Shown here one piece after another: positions 33,190 through 41,673 of a DNA stretch of 64,000 nt. A model generated the notes under the pieces. The model worked only from the letters and a program-made list of their open reading frames with translations. It was not told where the DNA came from and searched no databases. Origin of the DNA: Dethiosulfatarculus sandiegensis. Its GTDB lineage: Bacteria > Desulfobacterota > Desulfarculia > Desulfarculales > Desulfarculaceae. Each line of letters opens with the position of its first letter. The first letter of the stretch is position 1. The stretch covers positions 115,247 to 179,246 of the forward strand of contig NZ_AZAC01000067.1 of the NCBI RefSeq assembly GCF_000931935.2. Reading direction: 5' to 3'. A program made the translations under genes and the position numbers.

Positions 33190-34068
33190 TCAGTGATCCG
33201 GGCCTGCCATGCGTTTTTCCAGACGGTTGACCGCCAGAGAGCAGGTCAGGGTCAGGCTTAGATACAGTAAAAACACTGTAATCCAGACTTCAAAGGTGAG
33301 GTAGGTGGCGCTCATAAGCTCCATGCCTTGGAAGGTGAGTTCCTGGATGGAGATTATGGAGACAATTGCCGAATCCTTTATGGTTGAGATGAACTGCCCG
33401 CCCAGGGGAGGCAGGATGCGGCGCATGGCCTGGGGCAGGATTACATGCTGCATGCGCTGCCGGGAGGATAACCCCAGGGCATAGGCGGCTTCCCATTGGC
33501 CTTTTTCCACGGACTGGATGCCCGCCCTGATTATCTCCGTGATATAGGCTCCTTCATAAAGGGCCAGGGTAAAAACCGCCGATAAAAAGGCGGGCAGGGC
33601 CTGGGGCTTGGCAAACAAAATTGTCACCATCTCCCTGACCCAGCCGGGCGCAGCGTCCATGGCGTTTGAGATGTGCAGAGTGGGCAGGAGCTGTTCACTT
33701 AAAAAATAGTAAATGATAAATACCAGCACCAAAGGCGGCAGGTTGCGCACGCTCTCCACATAAGACCAGCCCATCAGGCGATGAAACAACCCCCGGCTCA
33801 AACGGGAGAGCCCCATAACAAGTCCCAGGATTGTGGCAAGCAGGGTGGACCATACACTGAGCCTGATGGTGGTTAAAAGCCCGTTCAATAGAAGGTTAGG
33901 CACATAACTTTGAGTTTCGTCATCAAAGCGTATGAAATATTGCGGGATAATCGCCCAGTCCCAGTCATAGCCCATGCCCACCGCCACCCTGTGGGCCAGA
34001 TAGGCCAGGCCTGTGGCCACGGAAGCCAGGATGGCCAGGTCCAGAAATGAGGTTTTGGGGAGTTTCAA
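33190..34068 (-). CDS. Polar amino-acid ABC transporter permease (HisM/GlnP family)
   Basis: 292 residues, inner membrane. The binding-protein-dependent transport domain (about 80-285) has the family pattern TIRLSVWSTLLATILGLVMGL, the conserved YVESVRNLPPLVLVFIIYYFL and the EAA loop region EAAYALGLSSRQRMQHVILPQAMRRILPPL that docks to the ATPase. Last gene of a four-gene operon that also encodes a second permease; the two would form a heterodimeric pore. Confidence 0.92.
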   Translation of the reverse strand: MKLPKTSFLDLAILASVATGLAYLAHRVAVGMGYDWDWAIIPQYFIRFDDETQSYVPNLLLNGLLTTIRLSVWSTLLATILGLVMGLSRLSRGLFHRLMGWSYVESVRNLPPLVLVFIIYYFLSEQLLPTLHISNAMDAAPGWVREMVTILFAKPQALPAFLSAVFTLALYEGAYITEIIRAGIQSVEKGQWEAAYALGLSSRQRMQHVILPQAMRRILPPLGGQFISTIKDSAIVSIISIQELTFQGMELMSATYLTFEVWITVFLLYLSLTLTCSLAVNRLEKRMAGPDH

Positions 34069-34196
34069 AAGAGTTATCCTTATCGATCCGCTTGGCGCGC
34101 CTTGGGGACAAAAGCCACGGCCGGGGTAAAACCCGGTTCCGGTCTGCGGATTAATCCTGTTTTTTGGTCAAAAAATAGAGTCTGCTAAATCTTGGG

Positions 34197-34224
34197 CCCG
34201 GCCCGCCTCCATAGGCGGGCCGGG
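34197..34224 (-). other. Intercistronic hairpin after the binding-protein gene
   Basis: Perfect 11-bp arms CCCGGCCCGCC / GGCGGGCCGGG with a 6-nt loop, 7 bp past the stop of the substrate-binding protein on the minus strand. No T run on that strand. Similar in position to the hairpin after tctC; likely stabilises the upstream message. Confidence 0.6.
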
Positions 34225-34230
34225 TTGGTT

Positions 34231-35064
34231 TTACTTAATCAGCTTTTCCCAGTCTTTGGTCCCGAACCAGTAATCTTTGTGTTCCTGAAGCCAGCCCTTG
34301 TGTTTCTTCACCAGAATCCAGTTGTTAAAGAAGTTCAAAGTGTCTATATCCCCTTTGCGCAGGGCAAAGCCGATAGGTTCCTTGGTAAAGGTCCCTTTGA
34401 TCGGCAAGAACAGGCGCTTGGGATATTTGAGGGCGTGGAAGGCGGGCAGCGGGGCGGAAGAGACCACCGCATGGGCCCGACCGGTCATAAGCTCCTGCAA
34501 GGCCTGGGACTCGTCGTCAAAAAGCCTTACCTCGGCCTTGGGGAAAAACTTCTTGGCCGCCTGGGCCGCAGTGGTGCCGAGGCGGGCGGCTATGGTGACC
34601 CCTTCTTTATTAAAGGCATCCAGGGAATCGAAACCTTCAGCCTTTTTCTTGTTAGCCACAATGGACATGCCGCTATAGTCATAGGGCGTAGTGAAGTTCA
34701 CCTTCAGGTTTCGGTTAGGCAGAATTCCCATACCGCCTATGATCACATCAAACTTGCCGGTTAAAAGGGCCGGGATGATGCCGGACCATTTGGTCGGTAC
34801 AAATTCGACCTTCACTCCCATGTCCTTGGCCAGCTCACGGGCAACATCAATCTCAAAGCCGATGAATTTTCCGGTTTTGTCCTTCATGGCCCAGGGGATG
34901 AAAGTGGAAAACCCAACCCTGAGAACCCCTCTTTTCAAAACCTGTTCCAGGGTGCTTTCCTGGGTGAGTTTTTGCCTTAGCTCCTGTGCCATGGCCTGAC
35001 CGACCAGGCAGAAGGCAAGGGTGAATACAATGATCATGCATGCAAAAAGTCGGTGTTTGCGCAT
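34231..35064 (-). CDS. Amino-acid ABC transporter substrate-binding protein
   Basis: 277 residues with a Sec signal peptide (RLFACMIIVFTLAFCLVGQAMA). The mature family-3 solute-binding fold has RGVLRVGFSTFIPWAMKDKTGKFIGFEIDVARELAKDMGVKVEFVPTKWSGIIPALLTGKFDVIIGGMGILPNR, a standard polar amino-acid binding pattern, and the RLGTTAAQAA hinge block. It is periplasmic and gives specificity; the actual amino acid cannot be told. Confidence 0.93.
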   Translation of the reverse strand: MRKHRLFACMIIVFTLAFCLVGQAMAQELRQKLTQESTLEQVLKRGVLRVGFSTFIPWAMKDKTGKFIGFEIDVARELAKDMGVKVEFVPTKWSGIIPALLTGKFDVIIGGMGILPNRNLKVNFTTPYDYSGMSIVANKKKAEGFDSLDAFNKEGVTIAARLGTTAAQAAKKFFPKAEVRLFDDESQALQELMTGRAHAVVSSAPLPAFHALKYPKRLFLPIKGTFTKEPIGFALRKGDIDTLNFFNNWILVKKHKGWLQEHKDYWFGTKDWEKLIK

Positions 35065-35080
35065 TTTCTTGAAGCCTCCA

Positions 35081-35833
35081 TCAAAGTATTTGACTCAGGA
35101 AAAGCCTGGTGCGCTCTTCCCGCGGATTACTGAAAAAATCCCGGCTGTCGGCCTGCTCAACTATCAGGCCGTCTTCCATGAAAACGATGTGATCCCCTGC
35201 CTCGCGGGCAAAACCCATCTCATGGGTCACCACCACCATGGTCATGCCCTCATTGGCCAGCGCCTTCATAACCTCCAGCACCTCCCCGATCATCTCCGGG
35301 TCCAGGGCGCTGGTGGCTTCGTCAAAGAGCATGATTTTGGGCTTCATGGCCAGTGCCCTGGCAATGGCCACGCGTTGCTGTTGGCCGCCGCTCAACTGGC
35401 CGGGCTTGGCCTCTATCTTCTCCAGCATGCCCACCTTGCCCAGGAGGTCCTTGGTTGTCTCCTCGGCTTGTTTGCGGTTTTTTTTGCGCACCAGCATCTG
35501 GGCTAGGTTTATGTTTTCGCGCACGGTCATATGGGGAAACAGGTTGAATGACTGAAACACCATGCCCACTTCCCTGCGTATGGCCATGCGGTTTTGCTTG
35601 CTGTGGTCCAGGGGAATATTGTCTATGACGATGCTGCCCCGGTCTATTTCCTCCAACCCGTTCAGACAGCGCAGAAAGGTGGATTTACCCGAGCCCGAAG
35701 GCCCAACGATCACCACAACTTCGCTGGGTTTCACCAGCAGGGAAAAACCTCGTAGGGCCTCCACTCCATTGGGATAGGTCTTTTTGATATCCTTGGCTTG
35801 GATTATGTATTCCGAATCCTGCTTTAATGACAA
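35081..35833 (-). CDS. Amino-acid ABC transporter ATPase (GlnQ/HisP family)
   Basis: 250 residues. Walker A GPSGSGKST (about 41-49), Q-loop VFQSFNLFPHMTV, signature LSGGQQQRVAIARALA, Walker B IMLFDEATSALDPEM and H-loop VVTHEMGFAREAGD are all present. It powers the two permeases encoded on either side; the gene begins 21 bp after the first permease gene ends. Confidence 0.95.
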   Translation of the reverse strand: MSLKQDSEYIIQAKDIKKTYPNGVEALRGFSLLVKPSEVVVIVGPSGSGKSTFLRCLNGLEEIDRGSIVIDNIPLDHSKQNRMAIRREVGMVFQSFNLFPHMTVRENINLAQMLVRKKNRKQAEETTKDLLGKVGMLEKIEAKPGQLSGGQQQRVAIARALAMKPKIMLFDEATSALDPEMIGEVLEVMKALANEGMTMVVVTHEMGFAREAGDHIVFMEDGLIVEQADSRDFFSNPREERTRLFLSQIL

Positions 35834-35854
35834 AGGGTTCTCCTGCTAAGCTGC

Positions 35855-36655
35855 TCAGGCTGTTTCAATCATGCGGTCTTCCAAACGGGAGACCAGAAAA
35901 GAAAGGGATGCGGTGAGTAAAAGGTATATACCCGCTACTGTAAACCATATCTCAAAGGTGAGAAAGGTTTCGGATATAACAGCCTGGGCCTGCATGGTCA
36001 GATCATATATGGCTATGGTGCTCACCAGGGCCGAGTCTTTGATCAAGGAAACCGCCTGGCCGGTCAACGGCGGCAGCATATGGCGCATGGCCTGGGGCAG
36101 TATCACCTTGCGCAGGGTGTCAAATCCGCTCAAGCCCAGGCTGTGGCACGCCTCCCATTGCCCCTTGGGGATGGCCTGGATGCCCGCCCTGATTATTTCT
36201 GAAGTGTAGGCCCCTTCAAAAAGGCTTAAGCTCACCACAGCCGAGGTGAACGCGTTTATATCCAATATGGGTGCGATGACAAAGTACATGAAAAAAATCT
36301 GGATAAGCAGCGGCGAATTGCGGATCGTTTCCAGATAGAACCTGGCTAATCCCCTGGCTGCCCAGGAGTCTGAAAGCCTGAACAAAGCGGTTGTCAGGCC
36401 AAAGAAAAAAGCCAGGAAAAAACTGAAAAAGGTGATTTTCAAGGTGACCCAAAGCCCCTCTAGAAGAGGCCCGGCCACAAAACCGCCTGCGTCAAGGGAA
36501 TAGAGGTATTGGGGCACTCGATACCACTGCCAGTTATAGCCGAGCCCTTTTGAACCTCTGACGACCAGCCAAACCAAAACCCCGGTCGTAAGGATGAATT
36601 TGGTTATCTCCCAGGCGGTGGCGGCAGTGCTTCTTTTAGGTTTGTTAAAAGGCAA
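35855..36655 (-). CDS. Polar amino-acid ABC transporter permease, first gene
   Basis: 266 residues, inner membrane, with the same permease domain as the partner gene at 33190: WVTLKITFFSFFLAFFFGLTTALFRLS, YLETIRNSPLLIQIFFMYFV and EACHSLGLSGFDTLRKVILPQAMRHMLPPL. First gene of the operon: permease, ATPase, binding protein, permease. Confidence 0.93.
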   Translation of the reverse strand: MPFNKPKRSTAATAWEITKFILTTGVLVWLVVRGSKGLGYNWQWYRVPQYLYSLDAGGFVAGPLLEGLWVTLKITFFSFFLAFFFGLTTALFRLSDSWAARGLARFYLETIRNSPLLIQIFFMYFVIAPILDINAFTSAVVSLSLFEGAYTSEIIRAGIQAIPKGQWEACHSLGLSGFDTLRKVILPQAMRHMLPPLTGQAVSLIKDSALVSTIAIYDLTMQAQAVISETFLTFEIWFTVAGIYLLLTASLSFLVSRLEDRMIETA

Positions 36656-37109
36656 TTTAACTCGTTTTGGGGCGTTTTTGCCCAGACAAAAAGCCCATTC
36701 GATTTAATGGTTTTAGTTTGTTTCTCGGCTTGCTCTTGCCTTTACGGCGCACCATAACCAGCTTTTCATACTATTGGCCGGGACGCGTCTTTTCAATGCC
36801 CTGTATCCATAAGGCCCATAATGAAAATATTATTTAAGAAAGATCTGTTTTGGGTTGGAGCACTAAAATAGGCTTAAGGGAACTATTGAGCCTATATTCA
36901 TTCTAGTGTCGATTCTTCCTAATGTCCAAAATGCCGGGCCCTTAAGTTGATAAAAACGGATTTGATCCGTAATTTTAAAGTATTACAGAGTATAAATAGT
37001 TTAGCCAAATTCCGCAAAATATAAACGCCCGCATTTAATCGGGTCGAACAAGGCGGATAATAAAAGGCCGGACCTTGGCCTCAAAAGCGGGCGTGTCAAA
37101 AATAAGGTC
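36656..37109. other. A/T-rich upstream region of the ABC operon
   Basis: 454 bp with no supported gene. The ABC operon promoter should lie near its left side, but no clear sigma-54 or sigma-70 site stands out. The right part merges into short tandem repeats and the multi-hairpin element. Confidence 0.4.
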
Positions 37110-37144
37110 GCCTAAAGTGTCAATAAGGGCGCCTAAAGTGTCAA
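37110..37144. repeat. 21-bp tandem repeat beside element C
   Basis: GCCTAAAGTGTCAA occurs at 37110-37123 and again at 37131-37144, spaced 21 bp, with a third degenerate unit just upstream (about 37090-37109). It abuts the left direct repeat of copy C. Confidence 0.6.
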
Positions 37145-37158
37145 GTGGGAACGAAGTT

Positions 37159-37354
37159 CTCAGGCTGTTGACAAACAGCCTGAACGCGGGCCAAGGACAC
37201 ACCCCTGAAAAATCTTTGATTTTTCGGGGACCCCGAATGACGGCCCGCCGAATTGAGAGGCTTTCATAAGGCCAGTAATTCGAGCCACTTGGCAAGACCG
37301 CGTTTTTGCCAAGTGGCCTCTGACAAAGCCCAGGAGGACTTTGTCAGCAAACTA
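37159..37354 (+). repeat. Multi-hairpin dispersed element, copy C (most complete)
   Basis: Order: hairpin 1 (37160-37183, arms TCAGGCTGTT, loop GACA); core stem GCGGGCC/GGCCCGC (37186-37192 with 37242-37248) enclosing the inner hairpin CCCC.GAAAAATC/GATTTTTC.GGGG (37202-37229); CGAATT/AATTCG stem; hairpin 2 (37284-37317, ends GCCACTTGGCA); hairpin 3 (37321-37346, arms near TGACAAAGCCC). It is bracketed by 13-bp direct repeats TGGGAACGAAGTT at 37146-37158 and 37355-37367, consistent with insertion. Short open frames inside are chance products of the palindromes. Confidence 0.9.
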
Positions 37355-37577
37355 TGGGAACGAAGTTTCCTGTTTTTTTTACAGGATGACTTTTATATGA
37401 ATCGTTTTTGAAAAAACTCATTATTCAAAAAAATACCGCGAGGGATTCGCTAACTATTCCGTTTGATTGTCAGGGTATTTTCAGCTGAGGACAGCAGGCA
37501 AGATACTGAAAGGCCGGTAATTTGCCTGAAGGCCGTTGGACAGTCCCTGTAATTGACAGGGCTTGGTTTTGACGGGC

Positions 37578-38177
37578 CTAGTTTTTACGCAAAAGCCCTA
37601 CCATGATCCCTAAAATCCGGGGAGGTTCTTCCTCTGAACTGATGATGATGCTTTGCATGGCCTGGTTGGCCGGGCGCAGCTCCAGGCCTTCTTTATGGGG
37701 ATGGATGTGTTTCAGGGTGACTTCGTCGTCTAAAAGCACTGCCGCAACTTCACCGGGGTTGGCGGTCTCCTGGGCCCTTAAGATAACCAAATCACCCTCG
37801 GCAATATGATCCTCGATCATGGAGTCGCCCTTTACCCTTAAGGCAAAGAAACGCCCTGCACCAAAAAAGGAAGGCTCCAGACCAAGTATTTCGTCGGACT
37901 CTTCCACCGCCAACAGGGGCTGGCCCGCCGCGATCCTGCCGAGTACAGGTATGCCGTTGACAGGCTTGACCAGGCCCAGGGCCCTGGGCCTGCCCGAGGC
38001 CGGGTGGAGGTAGCCTTTTTTTTCAAGAGCCTTGATATGGTCATGAGCCGCCCGGGGGGAGCGAAAACCGAAATTCCTGGCAACCTCGCGCACAGTGGGG
38101 GAAAATCCATGCCCGGCCTGGAATTCCTGTATAAATTCCAAAACCTGTTTTTGCCTGTCTGTAAGCCCCTTGGTCAT
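37578..38177 (-). CDS. lexA: LexA repressor (SOS regulator)
   Basis: About 199 residues from the ATG at 38177, which has GGAGG eight bases upstream; an ATG five codons earlier overlaps that site. N-terminal winged helix (LTDRQKQVLEFIQEF...SPTVREVARNFGFRSPRAAHDHIKALEKKGYL). The self-cleavage site Ala-Gly is in GRIAAGQPLL, the catalytic Ser in VKGDSMIEDH and the catalytic Lys in DEVTLKHIH. RecA-bound ssDNA triggers cleavage and SOS induction. An imperfect inverted repeat sits right upstream of the gene and may be its own operator. Confidence 0.95.
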   Translation of the reverse strand: MTKGLTDRQKQVLEFIQEFQAGHGFSPTVREVARNFGFRSPRAAHDHIKALEKKGYLHPASGRPRALGLVKPVNGIPVLGRIAAGQPLLAVEESDEILGLEPSFFGAGRFFALRVKGDSMIEDHIAEGDLVILRAQETANPGEVAAVLLDDEVTLKHIHPHKEGLELRPANQAMQSIIISSEEEPPRILGIMVGLLRKN

Positions 38178-38190
38178 GGTCCCGGCCTCC

Positions 38191-38218
38191 ATGTAAGTAT
38201 ATACTCTTTACTATACAT
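38191..38218. promoter_or_regulatory. Candidate LexA autoregulatory operator
   Basis: A 28-bp imperfect inverted repeat with ATGTA/TACAT ends and an inner perfect palindrome AGTATATACT (38196-38205) directly abuts the lexA ribosome binding site. It differs from the E. coli CTGT-N8-ACAG box, as expected for the variable deltaproteobacterial LexA sites. Inferred from position. Confidence 0.45.
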
Positions 38219-38426
38219 GAGTTGATGTGGAGGTCAATAAAAAAACGAGCCGGAGCTATGAGTTGCATCTTGTTGTTTAAAACGGTGAGAGCTGTTAAGT
38301 TATCTGTCCTTGTTCATGGGCGGGTTCTCGTCACATTTGCACCTTTCCATTTGACAAGCCACGAGATTTTGTCTTTAATTACGCTATCCAATCCAAAACT
38401 CTAATGGTGTGTATAATGGCTGTTTA

Positions 38427-38681
38427 CTTCGGTTTTACCTGACTTAACCCAGAGGATGCTACCCGGGTTTGGTAGAAGGTTAAACCGAAGCTGTCATTTA
38501 TCTATCCACGCCAGCTTCACATACATCAAGTAGCCGTCAACTTCCCGGGTTGATCTTGACTTCGAACCGTCGGTTCGAACGGGTTTTTCCGTGGGGAGGG
38601 GGCGTGTTCCACTCAGCCAAGGCAAAGAGTCTGATCTCAGCCGCCGCTGACCAATCCCGTCAGGCGGTCCGGCGCCTGACG
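38427..38681 (+). other. Structured leader upstream of formate dehydrogenase
   Basis: Three inverted repeats lie in the 600-bp lexA-fdhA gap. A long arm pair near 38428-38441 and 38479-38492 (CTTCGGTTTTACCT, one mismatch). A perfect hairpin TTCGAACC/GGTTCGAA at 38561-38579, followed within five bases by TTTTT and so terminator-like. A perfect 9-bp hairpin CGTCAGGCG/CGCCTGACG at 38658-38681. The set could be an attenuator or a metal-cofactor (molybdenum/tungsten) riboswitch; no conserved riboswitch core was recognised by eye. Confidence 0.4.
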
Positions 38682-38775
38682 CCGTCCTTGAATCCCCGAA
38701 ATGGTTTTCCCAAATCTTCCGGTCAAGCTCGTCGCGGCCGCCCCAGCCCCGGCGGATGAAAGGACATTAAACCAA

Positions 38776-41544
38776 ATGGCGCAAATGACGATCAACGGCA
38801 TGGAAGCATCCTTTACTCCCGGCCAGACCATACTGGAAGTGGCCAGGTCACAGGGTGTCAGGATCCCCACTCTGTGCCATCTGCCTCAGGCCGAAGCCAC
38901 CGGAGTCTGCCGAATATGCGTGGTGGAGGTGGCCGGATCAGAAGTTCTTCTCCCCTCATGCAGCACTTCCGCCTGGCACGGCATGGAAGTTTTGACCAAC
39001 AGCCCCCGGGTGCGTGAGGCGCGTAAGGCTATCTTGGAAATGCTGCTCACCTCCGGCGAGCATAACTGTTTTGCAATGGATCTACCCCCGGAACAATGGA
39101 CCGATTTTCAGCATAGAGTCATGGCTAAACCGTGGCACCAAAGCATATGTCCGGCCCACGGCGACTGTGAACTGCAGGATTTGGTGGTGGAATACGGCGT
39201 GCGGGTCAATGACCTGGAAATTCCTGAAAGAGATTATCCCCTGGACGACAGTCACCCCATGTTTGTGCGGGATTTCAGCCGCTGCATCCAGTGCGGGCGT
39301 TGTGTACAGGCCTGCAATGAGGTGCAGGTCAACTTGGCCATTTCAGTTCCCTGGGGTCCGCGCAGGGAACAGGAGCCGAAAAACGCCTGGTTTCCCCTGG
39401 CTGATTACGACAAGTGCACCCATTGCGGCGAATGCGTGCAAGCCTGCCCTGTGGGTGCTCTTTTTGAGAAAAAAGCCTTTGGCCTGTCCCATGCCCACGA
39501 GGCGGATCTGGTGCGCACCACCTGTCCCTATTGCGGGGTGGGTTGCCAGCTCCGGTTGCATGTGAAAGATGGTCGCATTATAAAGGTGACCGGGGTGGAG
39601 AGCGCCCAACCCAACCAGGGGAGGCTATGCGTGAAAGGCCGTTTCGGCTATGACTTCATTCATTCCAGCGAGCGCCTGACCACGCCTTTGATCAAGGAAA
39701 ACGGTGAATTCCGCGAGGCCTCCTGGGATGAAGCATTGAACCTGGTGGCAGATAAATTCATGGAGATCAAGGAAAAATACGGGGCCGACGCCCTGGCCGG
39801 GATTTCCTGCGCCCGCAGCACCAATGAAGACTCCTATAACATGCAAAAGCTTTTTCGGGCCGTGATCGGAACCAACAATATCGACCACTGCGCCCGGGTC
39901 TGCCATGCCCCCACCGTAGCCGGCCTGGCCCAATCGTTTGGCTCCGGGGCCATGACCAACAGCTTTGCCGATTTCAGCAAAGCCAAAATGTTTTTCGTGA
40001 TCGGGTCCAATATGACCGAGGCCCACCCGGTGGCCGCCACATTTGTCAAAAACGCTGTACGCAAGGGTGCTGATCTGATTTTAGTGGATCCCAGGGCCAC
40101 GGCTTTGAAGGATTTTGCCTCCATACATATGCCCCTCAAGGTGGGCACGGATGTAGCGCTTATAAACGGCCTGATGAACGTGCTGATCACGGAGGGGCTC
40201 TATGACAAACAGTACGTGCAAAATTGCACCCGGGGGTTTGAAGGGTTGCAGGCCACGGTCATGGATTATACGCCCGAGCGGGCGGCCGAGATCACCGGAC
40301 TGGACCCTGATCTGATCCGCCGGGCTGCCCGCCGCCTGGCCTCGGTCAAACCGGCTATGTTGATCTACACCCTGGGCATCACCGAACACACCTGCGGGGT
40401 GGATAACGTGATGAGCACCGCCAACCTGCAGATGCTCCTGGGCAACGTGGGCTTTGAGTGCGGAGGAGTGAATCCCTTGCGCGGGCAGAACAACGTACAG
40501 GGGGCCTGCGACATGGGGGCTTTACCCAATGTGTATCCCGGCTATCAAAAGGTGGATGATGTAGAGAGCAGGTTTAAATTCCAAGACTTTTGGGACGTTT
40601 TGCTTGATGATAAAATCGGCCGCATGATGCCTGAAATGTTCAACGGCTTGAAGGACAAAAGTATTCGCGGCCTTTATATCTTCGGCGAGAACGTGGCCAA
40701 TACCGAGCCGGACATAAGCCATGTGGAACATTGCCTGGAAATGGCGGAGTTCCTGGTGGTCAACGATATCTTTCCCAATGAAACCACTCGATTCGCCGAT
40801 GTTATTTTTCCCGCAACTGCCTGGAGCGAGGACGAGGGCACCTTTACCAACAGCGAACGCCGGGTGAGCCTGGTGCGCAAGGCGGTGGAGGCCCCGGGCG
40901 AGGCCCGGCCCAACTGGTGGATCTTCAAGGAGATCGCCGGGCGCATGGGACACCAATGGGACTCAAACAGCGGCGCCGAGATCTGGGACAATGAAATTTC
41001 ATGCCTGGCCCCCCAGATGGCCGGTATCAAATACAGCCGCATCCAAAACGACGGACTGCAGTGGCCAGTGCCCGACCTGAACCACAAGGGCACGCCCTAC
41101 CTGCATAAGGACGGCTGCTTTACCTGCGGTCTGGGCAACTTCAAGGCGCTTGAATGGGCTCCGCCCGCCGAGGTGGCAGATGAGAAATACCCCCTGGTTC
41201 TAAGCACCGGACGTCGGCTGTATCACTACCACACCCGCACCCAAACCGGCCGCTGCCAGGGGCTCAACGATCTTTTGGGCAAGGAAACCGCAGATATCTC
41301 CATCGCCGATGCCAGGCATTTGGGTATCAGCGACGGTGATCGCGTCAGGGTGGTTTCTCGCAGGGGAAAGGTGGAGCTGACCGCCAGGGTGACCCCGGAG
41401 GTGCAACAAGGCATGGTGTGGATGGCTTTTCATTTCCGCGAGGGGTGCGCCAACTGGCTCACCAACCAGGCTTACGACCCGGTTTCCATGACCGCCGAAT
41501 ACAAAGCCTGCGCGGTCAGGGTGGAGAAGCTGGGCTGCAGTTGA
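38776..41544 (+). CDS. fdhA: Formate dehydrogenase catalytic subunit, Cys-type, NuoG-like N-terminus
   Basis: About 923 residues from the ATG at 38776; ATG 38785 is an alternative. N-terminal [2Fe-2S] domain (CHLPQAEATGVCRIC...LPSC), a His/Cys cluster region (HNCF...CPAHGDC), two 4Fe-4S motifs (CIQCGRCVQAC, CTHCGECVQACP), then the molybdopterin domain with CPYCGVGC...GRLCVKG. The active-site residue in RVCHAPTVAGL is Cys (TGC), not selenocysteine. The molybdopterin-binding C-terminal domain has STGRRLYHYHTRTQTGRC. It oxidises formate or reduces CO2. No flavoprotein or other electron-transfer subunit is adjacent, so the partner must be encoded elsewhere. Confidence 0.92.
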   Translation: MAQMTINGMEASFTPGQTILEVARSQGVRIPTLCHLPQAEATGVCRICVVEVAGSEVLLPSCSTSAWHGMEVLTNSPRVREARKAILEMLLTSGEHNCFAMDLPPEQWTDFQHRVMAKPWHQSICPAHGDCELQDLVVEYGVRVNDLEIPERDYPLDDSHPMFVRDFSRCIQCGRCVQACNEVQVNLAISVPWGPRREQEPKNAWFPLADYDKCTHCGECVQACPVGALFEKKAFGLSHAHEADLVRTTCPYCGVGCQLRLHVKDGRIIKVTGVESAQPNQGRLCVKGRFGYDFIHSSERLTTPLIKENGEFREASWDEALNLVADKFMEIKEKYGADALAGISCARSTNEDSYNMQKLFRAVIGTNNIDHCARVCHAPTVAGLAQSFGSGAMTNSFADFSKAKMFFVIGSNMTEAHPVAATFVKNAVRKGADLILVDPRATALKDFASIHMPLKVGTDVALINGLMNVLITEGLYDKQYVQNCTRGFEGLQATVMDYTPERAAEITGLDPDLIRRAARRLASVKPAMLIYTLGITEHTCGVDNVMSTANLQMLLGNVGFECGGVNPLRGQNNVQGACDMGALPNVYPGYQKVDDVESRFKFQDFWDVLLDDKIGRMMPEMFNGLKDKSIRGLYIFGENVANTEPDISHVEHCLEMAEFLVVNDIFPNETTRFADVIFPATAWSEDEGTFTNSERRVSLVRKAVEAPGEARPNWWIFKEIAGRMGHQWDSNSGAEIWDNEISCLAPQMAGIKYSRIQNDGLQWPVPDLNHKGTPYLHKDGCFTCGLGNFKALEWAPPAEVADEKYPLVLSTGRRLYHYHTRTQTGRCQGLNDLLGKETADISIADARHLGISDGDRVRVVSRRGKVELTARVTPEVQQGMVWMAFHFREGCANWLTNQAYDPVSMTAEYKACAVRVEKLGCS

Positions 41545-41591
41545 TTTGCCTCCGCAGGCTGTAAAATGTATAGGCTCTATACTTCGGAAGG

Positions 41592-41623
41592 CATCCGGCC
41601 GGAAAAAAATATCCGGCCGGATG
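41592..41623. terminator. Hairpin between convergent fdhA and activase genes
   Basis: Perfect 11-bp arms CATCCGGCCGG / CCGGCCGGATG with an A-rich 10-nt loop, in the 129-bp gap between two convergent genes. No strong T run; probably a two-way 3'-end structure. Confidence 0.5.
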
Positions 41624-41673
41624 TAATAAACGGGAGAGGTTTAATCTTCATGGCCTTTATTTGAAAATTGCTT

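Noticed and set aside
37035..37295. Open frames on both strands inside element C
   Set aside because: They run through palindromic hairpins, read similarly on both strands, have no ribosome binding site and match no protein family; chance products of the repeat.
37110..37346. CRISPR array
   Set aside because: Repeats here are adjacent hairpins of different sequence and a 21-bp tandem repeat, without regularly spaced identical repeats and unique spacers; no cas gene is present.
39895..39906. Selenocysteine in formate dehydrogenase
   Set aside because: The active-site codon in RVCHAPTVAGL is TGC (Cys); no in-frame TGA or SECIS-like hairpin is needed for a full-length protein.
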